Assembly (NCBI RefSeq): GCF_001649575.2 | Contig: NC_051434.1 | Span: 1,620,009-1,684,008, forward strand | DNA: 64,000 bases | Reading direction: 5' to 3' | Source: Kryptolebias marmoratus | Taxonomy: Eukaryota > Chordata > Actinopteri > Cyprinodontiformes > Rivulidae | Shown: positions 1 to 10,859 of the stretch, piece after piece | Layout of the letters: each line of letters opens with the position of its first letter | Numbering within the stretch: position 1 is the stretch's first letter | Notes under the pieces: generated by a model | What the model was told of the DNA's origin: nothing | The model's database searches: none | What the model saw: only the letters and a program-made list of their open reading frames with translations | Made by a program: the position numbers and the translations under genes

Positions 1-464
1 GAGTCAAAGACTTGTTGACGAGGGACTCTCTCATCTGAGACCCGTGACAGACAAACCTGGACTGTCGAGTCAAAGTGAAAGACGAACCTCGTCTCGTCTT
101 TTTCTGCTTCCTGTCTCAGAGATGAGTTCAGTTTAATCTGTTATATGAAACGTGTCCCTCAGCGGCTGCGTCCTTCTGCTGTGAATAAATGTAATCAGAG
201 GAACACGACGGTTCAAATGTTTCTCATTCAGAGTGAAACCTCGTTCAGGATGATGTTCGGCTGATTCCGGCCTCCCACGTCGCGGCGCTAAGGCAGACAT
301 GTTTATTCTCTGGGAGGTCGGAGTGATACAGTTTACACGACAGCTTCTCTCATTATCTCTGTTCCCTCCAAGGCCTGAATGTAGAGAAGAACCTCCTCGT
401 CAACGGTCCGTTTGGCTCCTCGTGGATGATAAGATGTTTTCTTACTGGTGGATTTGTGTTTCAG

Positions 465-655
465 GTTCGCCGTCATCGCCTCGGGCTGTGCCAGCTGCCC
501 CCGGCTGGTGTGCCGCAGGGAAGGCTGCGGCGCCGAGTTCTGCTACCACTGCAAGCAGGCATGGCACCCCAACCAGACCTGCGACTCGGCCCGCCAACAG
601 AGGGCGCAGTCTCTGCACACCCACTCCCCCAGCTACACCCAGGACCAGGGCCCTG
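465..655 (+). CDS. rnf19b: rnf19b exon: C-terminal half of IBR zinc-binding domain
   Basis: The acceptor TTTCAG ends at 464 and the donor GTGAGT starts at 656. The exon begins with the last base of a codon and ends with the first base of an alanine codon. It encodes [12 protein letters not shown], then [18 protein letters not shown]. These are the regularly spaced Cys/His zinc ligands that close an IBR domain, followed by a polar linker ([10 protein letters not shown]) leading to RING2. Confidence 0.94.
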
Positions 656-3600
656 GTGAGTCCCCCCTCCCACAGACACCGACGCTCTGAAAAACTTTCT
701 GTCAGGAGCTCGTTCTCACCGCTGCAGGAAGTGTGAAGCTCTTAAATCAATCATCTCTTTCTATTTCTGTCTCTGTTTCTCCTGCTCTCTGCGTCCTTCA
801 GGCTTTCCCCAAACAGCACCGTAAAGTTGCACACTAACGAGCTGCACGACTTCAGACCTTTCAGTTTCTTCAGAAAGCACCAGCTTCACTGTTAAACCCA
901 TTTATGTCCCTGAAAGACACGTTCCAACGAGCCTTTAAGAGTTTAAAACCTAAAGAAATGCATTTTAATCCTAATTTCTTTCTTTTCTTTATTTGTGTTG
1001 CTGATATCATCTCTAAAACCCTCAAACCTTCAGGAACTCGGCCTTAATTTAAATAACTGACAGTAATAAATTGTTCAATCCAAACGAATTTCTGGCGTCG
1101 TCACTTCCCTGTTTCATTGAAACGATTACAGTGAAATAAAGTTCCTTCTTCGTGCAACTTCCTGAAAACAGGAAGTGACGTCCTCTCAGCATCACTTTCA
1201 CTTCATGTGTGCAAATTTAAAGTTATTCAACAATAAAAACTATTAAATAAAGACGAGATAAACGATCAGTAAATTATTCATCTCCAGGGCTCTTTATACG
1301 TCCATAAAATGACTTAAAAACAGTTTATTTGCCTCAAACCCATCTTTACGAGCCTTAAACTGACTTTGATGTGATTAGTTGCAGTCTCAGTGGTGAGAGC
1401 GGCCATGTTGGACGGTTTGGAGACAGGACAGGAAGTGTCAGAGCTGAAGACGTTGAGGTTCTCCTTGAGAGGGACGAGGATGGACAGGATCAGGAATGAG
1501 GTCATCAGAGGTCCAGGATAGGTTGAAGGACTGGGAGATAAAGACTGAGATGGTTTGGACATGTCCAGAGGAGGGACAGGAGGATGTTAGAGACAAAGAG
1601 GACAGATATGGATGCAGATAGAGAGGACACTGAATGATGAAGGGACAGGTGAGTCCTAAAGGAGGACAGCTGCAGTGGAACCAGGACAGGATTTGAACTG
1701 ATCCTGTGGACACCTGTTCAAACAAACATCGATTCTCTGCGTGTCTTTTAATCTCATCCTCCCACGTCTCCTTCCGTCTCACAGAGGAGCCGGTTCCTGG
1801 CTCCTCTTTAATCCCACTTTAATTAAAACACACATCAAGTAAATTCCTCTAGCTGCCATTTTTTTTTTTCCTCTCTCCTCAAATCTTCCTCCAGTTTTCC
1901 AACGAAACTCCAGAGCTGCGAACGGAGTCGTAAAGAGACGCTCCGTCCGTGTCTGTACCTGCTGCTTCGTCAGCTGCTAGAAACTGAGGGGGGGAGGAGG
2001 AGGAGGAGGAGGGGAGGAGGAGCTGAGATAGCAGGAGGAATGTAAAACAAACGACAGGAGACGATGAAAGTGAGGCTGAAACTGAGAGCAGAGGCCGTCG
2101 AGTTGTTTCAGAGCAACAGAAGAAAACTCCTCGTGTATCTGTCCCAACATCTGTCCCCACATCTGTCCCATCTGCCACAGAGAGGCCTTTAAGGAGCAGG
2201 AAGTGTCCCAGCGAGCCGAGCAGTCTGTCAACTTTGTGTTGAGGCTAATTGTCTTCAAGTCAGGGGTGTCCAACCCTGGTCCTCAGGGCCACCATCCTGC
2301 ATGTTTTCCTTGTTCCTCTGCTCCAACACACCTGATCTGAATCAATGGGTGATTAACAGGCTTCTGCAGGACATGAAGAGGTGATTTAACCATGAATCAG
2401 GTGTGTTGGAGCAGAGAAACAAGGAAAACCTGCAGGATGGAGGCTCTCCAGGACCAGGATTGGAGACCACTGCTTTAAGTTTTGAATTCTTTTTGTAAAA
2501 CATCATTTTCTGGAAGATTTTTGTGTTTTGCTCATTTAAAGTCTGAGACGAGTTCGTTCAGGAGGATGATCTCTCTGAACTGGACCGTATTTATTTGGAA
2601 TAAACTAAAATTTGATTATTATTCACCTGAACCGGGTCTTAATTAATTCAAATTAACTGGTTGAAATTGAGTCTTAATCAGATTTAAATTCAGTTGGACA
2701 GATTTATTCTCTCTCTTTTATTTTGAGCTGCCTCGAAACAGAGTTTTCTCCTCAATCGTAACCTGAGCCCAAACCATGATAGCTCCACTCCTGTGCTTAA
2801 CACTTGGTTGAGTCTCGTTTTATGAAAATTTTGCAGCATTTTTTTCTTTCTGTCGACATATTTTTGTTTTTATAAACTCCTCCCTCAGACCTCAGGTGTC
2901 TGTAAATCTGTAAATCACCCGTTTGTATTTTAATGTCTCTGTTGAGACGTTTCTCCTCGGACCTGAGCTGAACAACCCGAGAATCCGGAGTTTTCTGAGC
3001 TGAAAGAATTCACCGAAGTATTCAAGTTAAAACAAGCAGAACAGAAGCTAAAGATTAGCTGAACTGTAGCTAACAGACAGAAACCGTCAGAGAACCGAAG
3101 CAGATTTCAGTTTTAAAGGAACCGTTTCTGTGGGGAAAAGTTAAATATTTCTAAAAGTATAAAAGTTACGAAATCCTAAAGTGATGACGAACTAATCCTG
3201 ATCAGGTCAAACATTTTGAAATATGAATGGTTTGGATTGTAAATAAAAGTCGCATGAATCAACTGTAAGCAGAACGCTGACTCGGCGCTGACTCGGCGTT
3301 CTCGGAGAACTCTTCCCCTGAAATGTCTTCATGGTTTTTGTTTCTGAGAAGGTTCTGAGGCGTTTCCTGCAGCTCTCAGAGAAGCTGCTGTCTGCTGATC
3401 AAGCTGAGCCATCTTCATGAAGGCCTGATGTCTCTGACGGGTCGAAATCAGCTGATTTTTTTTTACCTGCACGCTGGCGGGCGATATGCATTCCTCCGAG
3501 GAATGCTGGTTTTATCGAGTTCAGAGGAAAAAACTCCAACTTCCTGGGAGATTTGACTCCTTTTATCCTGATGAGAACCAACTCTCCATCAGAGACGGCG

Positions 3601-6600
3601 ATCGGCGGTCGTGGCGTCGCCTGAACTTGTCTCCTTTCTGTGTCTCCAGCTGATGACATCAAGCCCTGCCCTCGCTGCGGCGCTTACATCATCAAGATGA
3701 ACGACGGCAGCTGCAACCACATGACCTGCGCCGTCTGCGGCTGCGAGTTCTGCTGGCTCTGCATGAAGGAGATCTCCGACCTGCACTACCTCAGGTACTG
3801 TCAGCCTGCGGGGATCGGCAGGAAACGCTTCAGGCGTCTGCGCTTTGCTAACTTCCTGTCCCTCCGTCTCCCTCCGTCTCCCTCCTCCAGCCCGTCTGGA
3901 TGCACCTTCTGGGGGAAGAAGCCTTGGAGCAGGAAGAAGAAGATCCTGTGGCAGCTGGGAACGCTGATCGGCGCTCCGGTCGGCATCACTCTCATCGCAG
4001 GGATCGCCGTTCCCGCCATGGTCATCGGCATCCCGGTTTACGTCGGGCGCAAGGTGAGACTCCTCACCTGGATGGAGGCGGGACAAACGGGGGACAGAAA
4101 CCTCGATGACTGTTAGCCACACAGGATGTAGAGACGGCAGGTGTGAAAACAACACAGCCAGGAAGCGCAGAAACTCACAGTAGAGTTTAGAGAAACAGCA
4201 CCCCCTGGTGGCCGGCGTCAGTACAGGTCTAAGCCCCGCCCCCTCCATGTAAACCAATGGAGCTAAAATATAATTAAAGATATTTATTTTCAGATTTAGT
4301 TTTTCAGCTCTTACCCTAAATTTCGTTTAGCTTCAGTTTATTATTTGAGACTCAAAGAAAAGTACGACGAGTTTTTGATCATCGGCGCCAAATCAGGATT
4401 CAGAGCTACGTTTTAAAATTTATTTTATTATTATTATAATTGAAGCAAAACGTCCTGCTTAAAACTGAACAGCTCCTGCAAACCTGAAGCATTAATGGAG
4501 CTTCTTTAACTAAGATTATTGCGACGCTAATTAACCGTTAGCTCCGGTTATTAGCACAGCTTCCAACATTTTATCAATTTATTTCAGTGTTTATTCTTAA
4601 AATGATGTATTTGTTTTATTTGAACTCTTGAATAGTTGAAATAACATTTTGTTTTGCTATATTTCTATTCTTTTATAATCCATCATTTGGTCTTTCCTGT
4701 TCCTTAAAGATAAATATTTTTATTATTATTTATTTTAAAGTTTAAAGCAGGTTAAAGAGAAACTAGTAACAGAAAACTTCAGTGATTATTTAGGGTAAAA
4801 GTGGAGTGAAGGGAGATTATAAACATTTATTTTTAATAAACATTCAACAAAACTAATAAATAAAGTCACAGACGTGACAGGAAGTGGAAGATGAAAACAA
4901 TGTGAGGGTTTTTGTTTTTATTTGTCTGAGAAACGAACAAAAGCAGGAAGAAATGTGAGCTCTGGGGGGAGGCGAGGGGACTTTTCTGTGGGGGAAATGG
5001 TAACACACACGTTGTGAAACGTTATCGCTCAGCTCCGGGGCCTAATTTGCACACTGTTATCTGATCTGTGTGCGAACATTAGAAACTTTCATCTCTTCCC
5101 TGAAACAACGTCCTCCTCTCTGAGCCGGACGTTTTCGTTTGTTTTTGGTCAGTTTCTCTTTTTGTTTGCAGACACACACACACACACAGACACACACATA
5201 CACAGCGTTTCATAACCCTCCCGTGGCGATTATCTGGAAGTCCCATCGTTGCAGAATGAGGCAGAAGTTTCACTTCTTCTTTTGAAGTTTTCTCCAGACG
5301 TCAGAGTTTCTCTCAGTTCCGTTTAGTTTGTTTCTTTTCTTCTCACGTCTCTGAAAAAAAAAAACTTTACGCAACACAAAAATAAAAATAAAAATACAGC
5401 CAAACCTGGAGCTGGAGCCGTTTTGATCAAACCTTCTAAATAACATTAATAACATGTTATATGTCACAGAATCTCTAAGCCATCAGAGTAGATGTTGGGG
5501 ATGACTCTCAGCTACTACCACACCAGATTTGAGCTCACTGTTAGTTAAATTGAAATAAAATCTGTTCAGCGGTTCATGAGATGATTTGTTGGCTGCAGAT
5601 TAAAACATGATCCCCGTAATTATCTGATGATTCAGAGACTCAACAGGATCAGAAACTGTTGCTTCAGTTTTATTTGGTGGGAGAATAAGTTTGTCTAAAA
5701 TTAAATAAAACTTGAAAATGAAAATATATTCCTGCTGTCGTTTTAATGTGTTTTAATGTATTTTTTTACTGTAGGACAAAAAAGTTGAGTTTTTAGGGTT
5801 TACTGTGGCGCCCTCTTGTGGCTGAAGGTGAAGCTGCACATTTTTTATTCACCCACCAACAGTCAACTGCCGACTTATTACCAATTTATCACAAATTTAT
5901 TGCTGATTTATCACCGATTTTTTTTTACCAATTTATTGCTGATTTATCACCAATTTATCGTTGATTTATCACCGATTTATCCCCGATTTATCACCAATTT
6001 ATTGCTGATTTATCACCGATTTATCGTTGATTTATCCCCGATTTATCACCAATTTATTGCTGATTTATCACCGATTTATCGCTGATTTATCCCCAATTCA
6101 TCACCAATTTATAACCCGCCAGCAAAGGCAAAGACAGAGCAATCATGTTTTTGCGTCTGTGTCTGTTTATGTTTGTTTGCAAGATGGCAGCACAGCTAAT
6201 CGACCGTAGCAAACACATAAATGGCCGTAAGTCTGAGCTTAAAGTTGATGTGGTAGCAGCTGACCGTCATATCCAACAGTTACTCTGATTATTTATTATT
6301 GAAGGTTTGACTGAAATGGTTTTACCTCCAGAACTTTCGGCTGAAAGGTGGTGGGCGATATGCATTCAGCAATAAGTGACGATTATAGATTCTGTGGATT
6401 TAAAGATAAATTTATTCAACTTGATGACTAAAAACTCTGGTGTTCATTAAACTGGAGCTTTGTGGATTTATTTCTCTGCTGCAGATTTACGCTCACTACG
6501 AGCTGAAGAAGACGTCCCACCATAAAAGGAACATGGCCATCACGGGGGGCGTGGCCCTATCGATCATCACGGCCCCGGTCATCGCAGCCGTCAGCGTCGG

Positions 6601-7995
6601 TAAGAACAGGAAGCAGCGTTTTACGTCTTCTACCTGCCGTTTGTTTCCTGACTAACTTCAGCTCCCGTGGTTTCCAGGAATCGGCGTTCCCATCATGTTG
6701 GCCTACGTGTACGGCGTGGTCCCCATCTCGCTGTGCAGAGGCGGCGGCTGCGGCGTCAGCAGAGGGAAGGGGCGTGGCGTGCGGATCGACTTTGACGAGG
6801 ACGACGGGCCGATCACAGGTGAGCGCTCTGAGCCCACGGCGTCCTCCGACAAGCCGGCGGATCCGTTTTCCTCGCTCTAACGTTTTCTCTCGTTCTCCCC
6901 GCCCGGTGGTGCAGTGGCGGACGCGTGGCGAGCCCTGAAGTCTCCGAGCCTCGGAGAGAGCAGCCTGGACGGAGCGGTGAGCGGCCTGAGCACCACGTCC
7001 CCCAGCGAGGGGCTCTCTGTGGCCCCCGGGAACCTGGGTGACACGCCGCACTTCAACACGCTGGCTGGGGGAGCTCTGGGGACTCGGACCAGCAAATACA
7101 GCAGGTAACAGAGTCAGGAGGTCAAAGGTCATTTCATGAAACTCCAGTCCAAAGAGGTAAGATGGAGGTTCTGTTGCTCCAGGCTGGAGGTCCAACCAGG
7201 AGAACTGGCCAAGGAGTCGTCCCAGAGGGAGACGGGCAGCCTGGGGGCAGGAAGTGACTGCGCCAGCACCCGGGGCATGGCCGGATCCATCATCTCCTCC
7301 TACACCTTACCTGACAGGTGAGATCTGAGGCGCCTTAGACCACCCGGCCTTAAACTGCTGATGTTCAGAGTCTATTTAAACTGAAATCTGTAACTATTTG
7401 AAACAAATCCAGCAGACTCCAGCAGGAGTCGTAACTCATACATTTTTTATGATCTTAGAAGAACCGCTCCTTCAGCGTCTCTGAACTCTGACTTCAGCTG
7501 ATTTGTCCCCAGCTGAGTGTCCTCAGGACGTCCCGTTGACAGACTTGTCTTAAATCTGGTCTCTGCAGGGACTGCACCAACCTGGAGATCCAGGTGGACA
7601 TTGAGACCAAACCCAGCCATCTCTGCCTGACCAGCGAGGAGGACCTCACGCCGCAGCCGGGCTCTGCTGCCATGGCCGCCGCCCCTGGAGGGGAGGAGCC
7701 TCAGGACTGCAGCTCCAGGAGGGGCGGGGCTCTGTCCGGCTCTGCGCTGGGGCTGTCCCCGGGCGCGTCGGTCAGGGAGGGGCTCAGAGACGTGACGCTG
7801 GCTCAGCCGGAGAGCATCCGCAGCGACCTGGAGATGTCGGACACTCAGTCGGACGACATCGCCGAGCTGACGTCGGACGACTGCGACTCGCCGCACCTGA
7901 AGAGCTGCCCGCCGCCGCCGCAGCCCCCGTCCTGCCAAGACCTGAACCCCTCCACCTACAGCCTTCACTTTCCCACAGACATCCTCTATGTCTGA
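465..7995 (+). CDS. rnf19b: rnf19b, RBR E3 ubiquitin ligase (3' eight coding exons; 5' end outside window)
   Basis: RNF19B is a membrane-anchored RING-IBR-RING ubiquitin ligase that takes ubiquitin from an E2 onto a RING2 cysteine and then passes it to the substrate. Exons read from the sequence are 465-655, 3650-3794, 3891-4053, 6485-6599, 6678-6818, 6915-7104, 7183-7317 and 7569-7995. All junctions are GT-AG and codon phases match throughout, giving about 501 C-terminal residues. Order: end of IBR, RING2, two hydrophobic segments, acidic stretch and serine-rich tail. The tail segments [27 protein letters not shown] and [12 protein letters not shown] match RNF19B rather than its paralogue RNF19A (recalled family knowledge). 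RING1 and the start codon lie before position 1. The human protein is about 730 residues. No frameshift or lost key residue was seen. Confidence 0.95.
2261..2472. mobile_element. palindromic hAT-type MITE
   Basis: The element starts CAGGGGTGTCCAACCCTGGT and its two halves are inverted copies over about 80 bases, including CTCTGCTCCAACACACCTGA. The right end reads GGAGACCACTG. The flanks CTTCAAGT (2253-2260) and CTTTAAGT (2473-2480) are an 8-bp duplication with one mismatch, as expected for an aged hAT insertion. It has no coding capacity. Its sequence resembles a very common teleost repeat. Confidence 0.85.
3476..3494 (+). repeat. tip of dispersed repeat, GGCGGGCGATATGCATTCC
   Basis: A 19-base exact match to the end of the repeat copy at 34527-34654. 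The body upstream is not clearly conserved here. Confidence 0.55.
3650..3794 (+). CDS. rnf19b: rnf19b exon: RING2 catalytic domain
   Basis: This exon carries the complete RING2: CPRC, then [10 protein letters not shown], then CGCEFCWLC. By analogy with parkin and other RBR ligases, the cysteine in GSCNHM (codon 3712-3714) is the one that carries the ubiquitin thioester. It is intact, so the ligase should be active. Acceptor CTCCAG ends at 3649 and the donor is GTACTG at 3795. Confidence 0.96.
3891..4053 (+). CDS. rnf19b: rnf19b exon: first transmembrane segment
   Basis: The exon follows a 96-bp intron (3795-3890). It encodes a basic stretch ([10 protein letters not shown]) and then a long glycine- and isoleucine-rich hydrophobic run ending [11 protein letters not shown], which would cross the membrane. 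Donor GTGAGA is at 4054. The exon starts by completing a serine codon and ends in phase 0. Confidence 0.95.
4196..4213 (-). promoter_or_regulatory. CTCF-like motif
   Basis: The minus strand reads GGCCACCAGGGGGTGCTG, one base (T for C) from the CTCF core. It lies in an rnf19b intron. Confidence 0.4.
5171..5204. repeat. CA microsatellite
   Basis: An interrupted CA run in an rnf19b intron. Confidence 0.95.
5806..5822 (-). promoter_or_regulatory. CTCF-like motif
   Basis: The minus strand reads GCCACAAGAGGGCGCCA, a good match to the CTCF consensus CCACNAGRGGGCGC. It lies in an rnf19b intron beside the minisatellite. Confidence 0.45.
5870..6112. repeat. 11-bp-unit minisatellite (GATTTATCACC / AATTTATTGCT)
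   Basis: About 22 units of the form (G/A)ATTTAT(C/T)(G/A)CC or variants alternate in higher-order sets of about 33-44 bases. The plus frame reads as [12 protein letters not shown] repeats, a by-product. Confidence 0.95.
6181..6367 (+). repeat. dispersed repeat copy ending GGGCGATATGCATTC
   Basis: It starts near AAGATGGCAGCACAGCTAAT, contains GTGGTAGCAGCTGACCGTCAT (compare GTGGTAGTAGCTGAGGGTCAT in the 34.5-kb copy) and ends GGTGGGCGATATGCATTC. Shared order and spacing identify it as the same family. Confidence 0.65.
6485..6599 (+). CDS. rnf19b: rnf19b exon: inter-membrane loop and start of second membrane segment
   Basis: The exon encodes a short basic loop (KKTSHHKRN) followed by the hydrophobic run [18 protein letters not shown]. 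Acceptor CTGCAG ends at 6484. The donor GTAAGA follows the first base of a glycine codon at 6600. The 78-bp intron to the next exon is near the practical lower limit for fish introns. Confidence 0.95.
6678..6818 (+). CDS. rnf19b: rnf19b exon: second membrane segment and acidic juxtamembrane region
   Basis: The exon completes the second hydrophobic segment ([17 protein letters not shown]). It is followed by CRGGGCGV, a small basic and glycine stretch and the acidic run [10 protein letters not shown]. The run GPIT followed by VADAW in the next exon is a useful marker for RNF19B over RNF19A. Confidence 0.95.
6915..7104 (+). CDS. rnf19b: rnf19b exon: cytosolic tail, serine/glycine rich
   Basis: The exon encodes [20 protein letters not shown] and a serine, threonine and glycine-rich stretch ending in TSKYSR. 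It is likely unstructured. Acceptor GTGCAG ends at 6914 and donor GTAACA is at 7105. The 96-bp intron upstream is GC-rich. Confidence 0.94.
7183..7317 (+). CDS. rnf19b: rnf19b exon: cytosolic tail
   Basis: The exon completes the arginine of SRLEV and encodes [19 protein letters not shown], then SIISSY. This corresponds to the conserved [15 protein letters not shown] block of vertebrate RNF19B. The donor GTGAGA follows at 7318. Confidence 0.94.
7569..7995 (+). CDS. rnf19b: rnf19b last coding exon and stop
   Basis: The exon begins with a single base completing an arginine codon. It reads [14 protein letters not shown], a poorly conserved Gly/Ser/Pro-rich middle, then [20 protein letters not shown] and [10 protein letters not shown], and ends in a proline-rich run and TGA at 7993-7995. 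The conserved [12 protein letters not shown] block fixes the frame. The opposite strand is open for 257 codons, but only as a shadow of this GC-rich exon. Confidence 0.95.
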
Positions 7996-8463
7996 GAGAA
8001 CCGCGGCTCTCAGGATTGCACAAAAACTGAAAACAAGACGTTTCCATTCAAGCTTTTTTTTTTCCTCCCGTCGGCCGCTTCTCCGCCTGAAACTCGGGCG
8101 GCGTTTGTTTACTCCCGTTTGTCTTATGGATCTACCTGCCAGTCTCCTCTCTGAGTAAATGGTCAGGGTTCTACCTCTGAGATTTGTAAGATGACGACTC
8201 ATGTTTACTTCTCGGTGCAAAATGCCTTGGCTACTTCAGCAAAAAAAAAAAGAAGTACAAATTTATAAGAAAATTTGCAAAGTGAAACAATGACATAAGG
8301 TGAAGCACAGCAGACAGGTGGAAACGGAGGATTTTTATAAAAGCGTGGGATTAAATAAGGACTTGCAGCTTTATTTTTATTTTTTAGGGTCGTGTATTTC
8401 TTCAGATGCCATGTGCACGAGTCGGCGGGAGGTTCGAGACGGCGGCGAGGTTCTGTTACGCAG

Positions 8464-8512
8464 ACGACGAGGAGGAAGAGGAGGAAGAGGAGAAAGAGGA
8501 GGAAGAGGAGAC
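8464..8512. repeat. GAGGAA purine tract
   Basis: A short run of GGA/AGA triplets within the rnf19b 3'UTR. Confidence 0.9.
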
Positions 8513-10231
8513 GTGAGGCTGAGAGTAAAAGTCGAGAGTTCTGATGATGACGCCCGAAACACTAAAGAAATGTTTTATTTTCCGTCAGTTTGCTCTCCGA
8601 CACAAAGAGCTCTCTGTTTTATTCCAAAAAACAACTGCAGGTTGTTATAAAAACTAACAAGTCTTACTTCTTCTTTTATTTTAATTTTCTGTAATAATTT
8701 AAAGAGAGAATTCATCAGCTGAGGAAGCGTCGACAAGTTTAGTTTTTACTCTTATTTCTGCAGAAAAAGCAGCTTTAAGGGGAAACTTTATCATTAAAAT
8801 GTAGAAGACATAAAGTGTTAAATATGATGCAACAGGCAAATATTCTCAGAAAAACCCTTTGTTGACACTATTAGGATAACAAGTAAATAAAAGTTTAATA
8901 ACTAGCTTTTTTCTGGAGCTTTCAAATACTCTGAAAACCTGCAGATATTGACTGAGGGGTTTATTGATATCATCCTTCTTTGCGATACAATAATTGACTC
9001 ACTGCAGCCAAATATTTTTTAAAAATCTGAATAAACTGTGGATTATTTTTATAGTTTTTCTGTTGGGAAACAGGCGACAGGCGTGTTGTACGCTGGTGGC
9101 TCCACCTGACGCCACAGTTTGATCATTTTAGGGCAGTTTAGTATTTTTTCATTTAGTCGATTATTACAGGATCAATATATCGAGATATTCAGTAACATCC
9201 TGATATTTCAGATGATGTATCGTACTTGTTTATTCCACCTGAATCTAAAACCTCAAGTTCGGAGAGTTTTTCCTTGAACTCGGACTTTGCACATCTCGCC
9301 CGCCCATCATCAGAACTCTCCCGGTCATGTGACCCGGCCGCCTGCCTTATTGACTCGTTGACCCCGCCCCCCCAGCCCGGTCTCTGGTCGTGGCGTCTCG
9401 GATGAAAAGCCGATGAATGTATTTTGTGCGTCCCGCTTCGTGTTTTTTTTTATGTGACTGAGCACTTGTGCACTTTATCTGACTCGATCTTATTTATGTT
9501 TCGTTCGTGTTGCCGACCATCATCTCTCGCTGTAACTGAGTTTACTTGAGTGGAGTAAAAGTCTGTGGTCCGACCCAAACAGATCAGCCTTTTCCTGCTG
9601 GAGTTTGCCTCCAAAACATTTTGAAACCTTTCTCAGCTGTTCTCAGTCAGTATTTTGGACTTCGGTGACCTTTAAGGTGTTTTAATTAATGGACTATTCA
9701 TAATTTATTGTTTTACATTTGATCTGCCAAACCTTGTGTTGTGCTGATTGTTTTTCCAAGCCAGTATCACTTTTAGGAATCTTGTTTTGGAGACAAACAC
9801 TGACGCCGATAAGCTTTTCTCGGTCATAGCCGGACTTGTTTCTTAGCTTTGGATCACCTCTGTGCTTCTGTTTCTAAAGGTTTTCCTTTCCAGGATCGAT
9901 CTGGAGCCTTTTCTCATCTCGGAGTAGCTTTATGGATTTCACTGCTTACGTGACTTGGTGTTTTTTTTTTCCGTTTACACTCGTCACTTGTTTCTGCCTC
10001 TTATCTGTACGAAAACACATGAATGTACCGCAGACGGGACCCGGGACGAGTGTTAGGAGCACAGGCGGGTCTGGCTTTTATTGGAAAAGGTTTATAAATG
10101 GCAATATTTAAGTGTTATAATTATAATAATACGGCTTGTGTTTTTCCTGTCACTGTTGAAGCCCCGACCCGGTGAGGGCTCGTTCGTGCAGGACTGTGAG
10201 ACTTGACTCGTGGAGCTTTTGAAGAAAAATT

Positions 10232-10237
10232 AATAAA
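10232..10237 (+). terminator. probable rnf19b polyadenylation signal
   Basis: A canonical AATAAA hexamer is followed within about 25 bases by GT-rich sequence (CTGTGGTTTGTTGTC). It is the last such combination before the ndufs5 promoter. Confidence 0.5.
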
Positions 10238-10258
10238 CACAATCTGATGTTGCACCAA

Positions 10259-10822
10259 ATCTGTGGTTTGTTGTCAGTCGTGTCTGCAGGTCAGCTGAAG
10301 GCGTGAAGTTAAATACATCACACTCCCACAAACATTTAAACTCTGTTTTAGTTTCAGTTTCTGACTTTTTAAACAGAAAAATTGATAACAAACCTTAATT
10401 TACAATAATATAAAAACAAGGGATGACTCAGTACTAAGATGGTGTTACATTAAAATCAGCAGATGTAATCATAATTCCACACAGAAAAAATTATTAACTT
10501 TTTAATCAGTTGGTTTGTTTTTTTTATTCTATTTCTACAACAACATGATTGAGAGTTTAACCTATCTGGGTTTATCATCCATTAAAAGGTAAAAAGGATA
10601 CAAAAAAGTGTGGCTTCAGATATTTTCATTTGATTCATAGAAAGAAATCCTTGTTTCATTACAATTTTTATGGTTTATAGTTATTTTTAACATTGTGACT
10701 TTGCAGGTTTTCTGCAGAAAGCAACAAGAAGAGCATACGGTGGCATTAAGTTGTGAAAGATAAAGATTTTTGTAAAGAAAACCTATTTTTTCCTGTCTTG
10801 TCGCCTGTTATAGGCTCCAGTG
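10259..10822. other. rnf19b-ndufs5 intergenic spacer
   Basis: About 560 AT-rich bases separate the rnf19b poly(A) signal from the ndufs5 promoter. No gene or recognisable repeat was seen. The proximity of the two same-strand genes is typical of a compact fish genome. Confidence 0.6.
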
Positions 10823-10838
10823 CCGCCAGGGGGCGCCG
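10823..10838 (+). promoter_or_regulatory. CTCF-like motif at ndufs5 promoter
   Basis: The sequence CCGCCAGGGGGCGCCG matches the core of the vertebrate CTCF consensus in the plus orientation. It lies some 30 bases upstream of the probable ndufs5 transcription start. Binding is inferred from the motif only. Confidence 0.5.
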
Positions 10839-10859
10839 TTGCAGCTTTAAGCTGTTTAA

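Larger units (their letters stand above)
656..3649 (+). other. rnf19b intron
   Basis: This is a 3.0 kb intron between the IBR and RING2 exons. It contains the palindromic hAT MITE at 2261-2472, a G-rich purine patch near 1987-2022, and one copy of the dispersed GGCGGGCGATATGCATTCC motif at 3476-3494. The open frames on either strand show no family resemblance and no exon-like borders. Confidence 0.85.
4054..6484 (+). other. rnf19b intron
   Basis: This 2.4 kb intron holds CTCF-like motifs at 4196-4213 and 5806-5822 (both minus strand), a CA tract at 5171-5204 and an 11-bp-unit minisatellite at 5870-6112. A repeat segment at about 6181-6367 ends in GGGCGATATGCATTC. No other coding signal was recognised. 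Confidence 0.85.
7996..10258 (+). other. rnf19b: rnf19b 3'UTR
   Basis: The stretch after the stop codon has no convincing reading frame and stays AT-rich apart from a GAGGAA purine run at about 8464-8512. An AATAAA at 10232-10237 with a GT-rich stretch just after it (10261 onwards) is the best polyadenylation site, giving a 3'UTR of about 2.2 kb. Earlier AATAAA hexamers exist, so shorter transcripts are possible. Confidence 0.55.

Noticed and set aside
3589..4257. 222-codon minus-strand frame opposite the RING2 and membrane exons
   Set aside because: Shadow frame that crosses exon, intron and exon without relation to splice sites.
7447..8220. 257-codon minus-strand frame opposite the last rnf19b exon
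   Set aside because: Shadow of a GC-rich coding exon. The plus strand has clear family sequence and splice sites.
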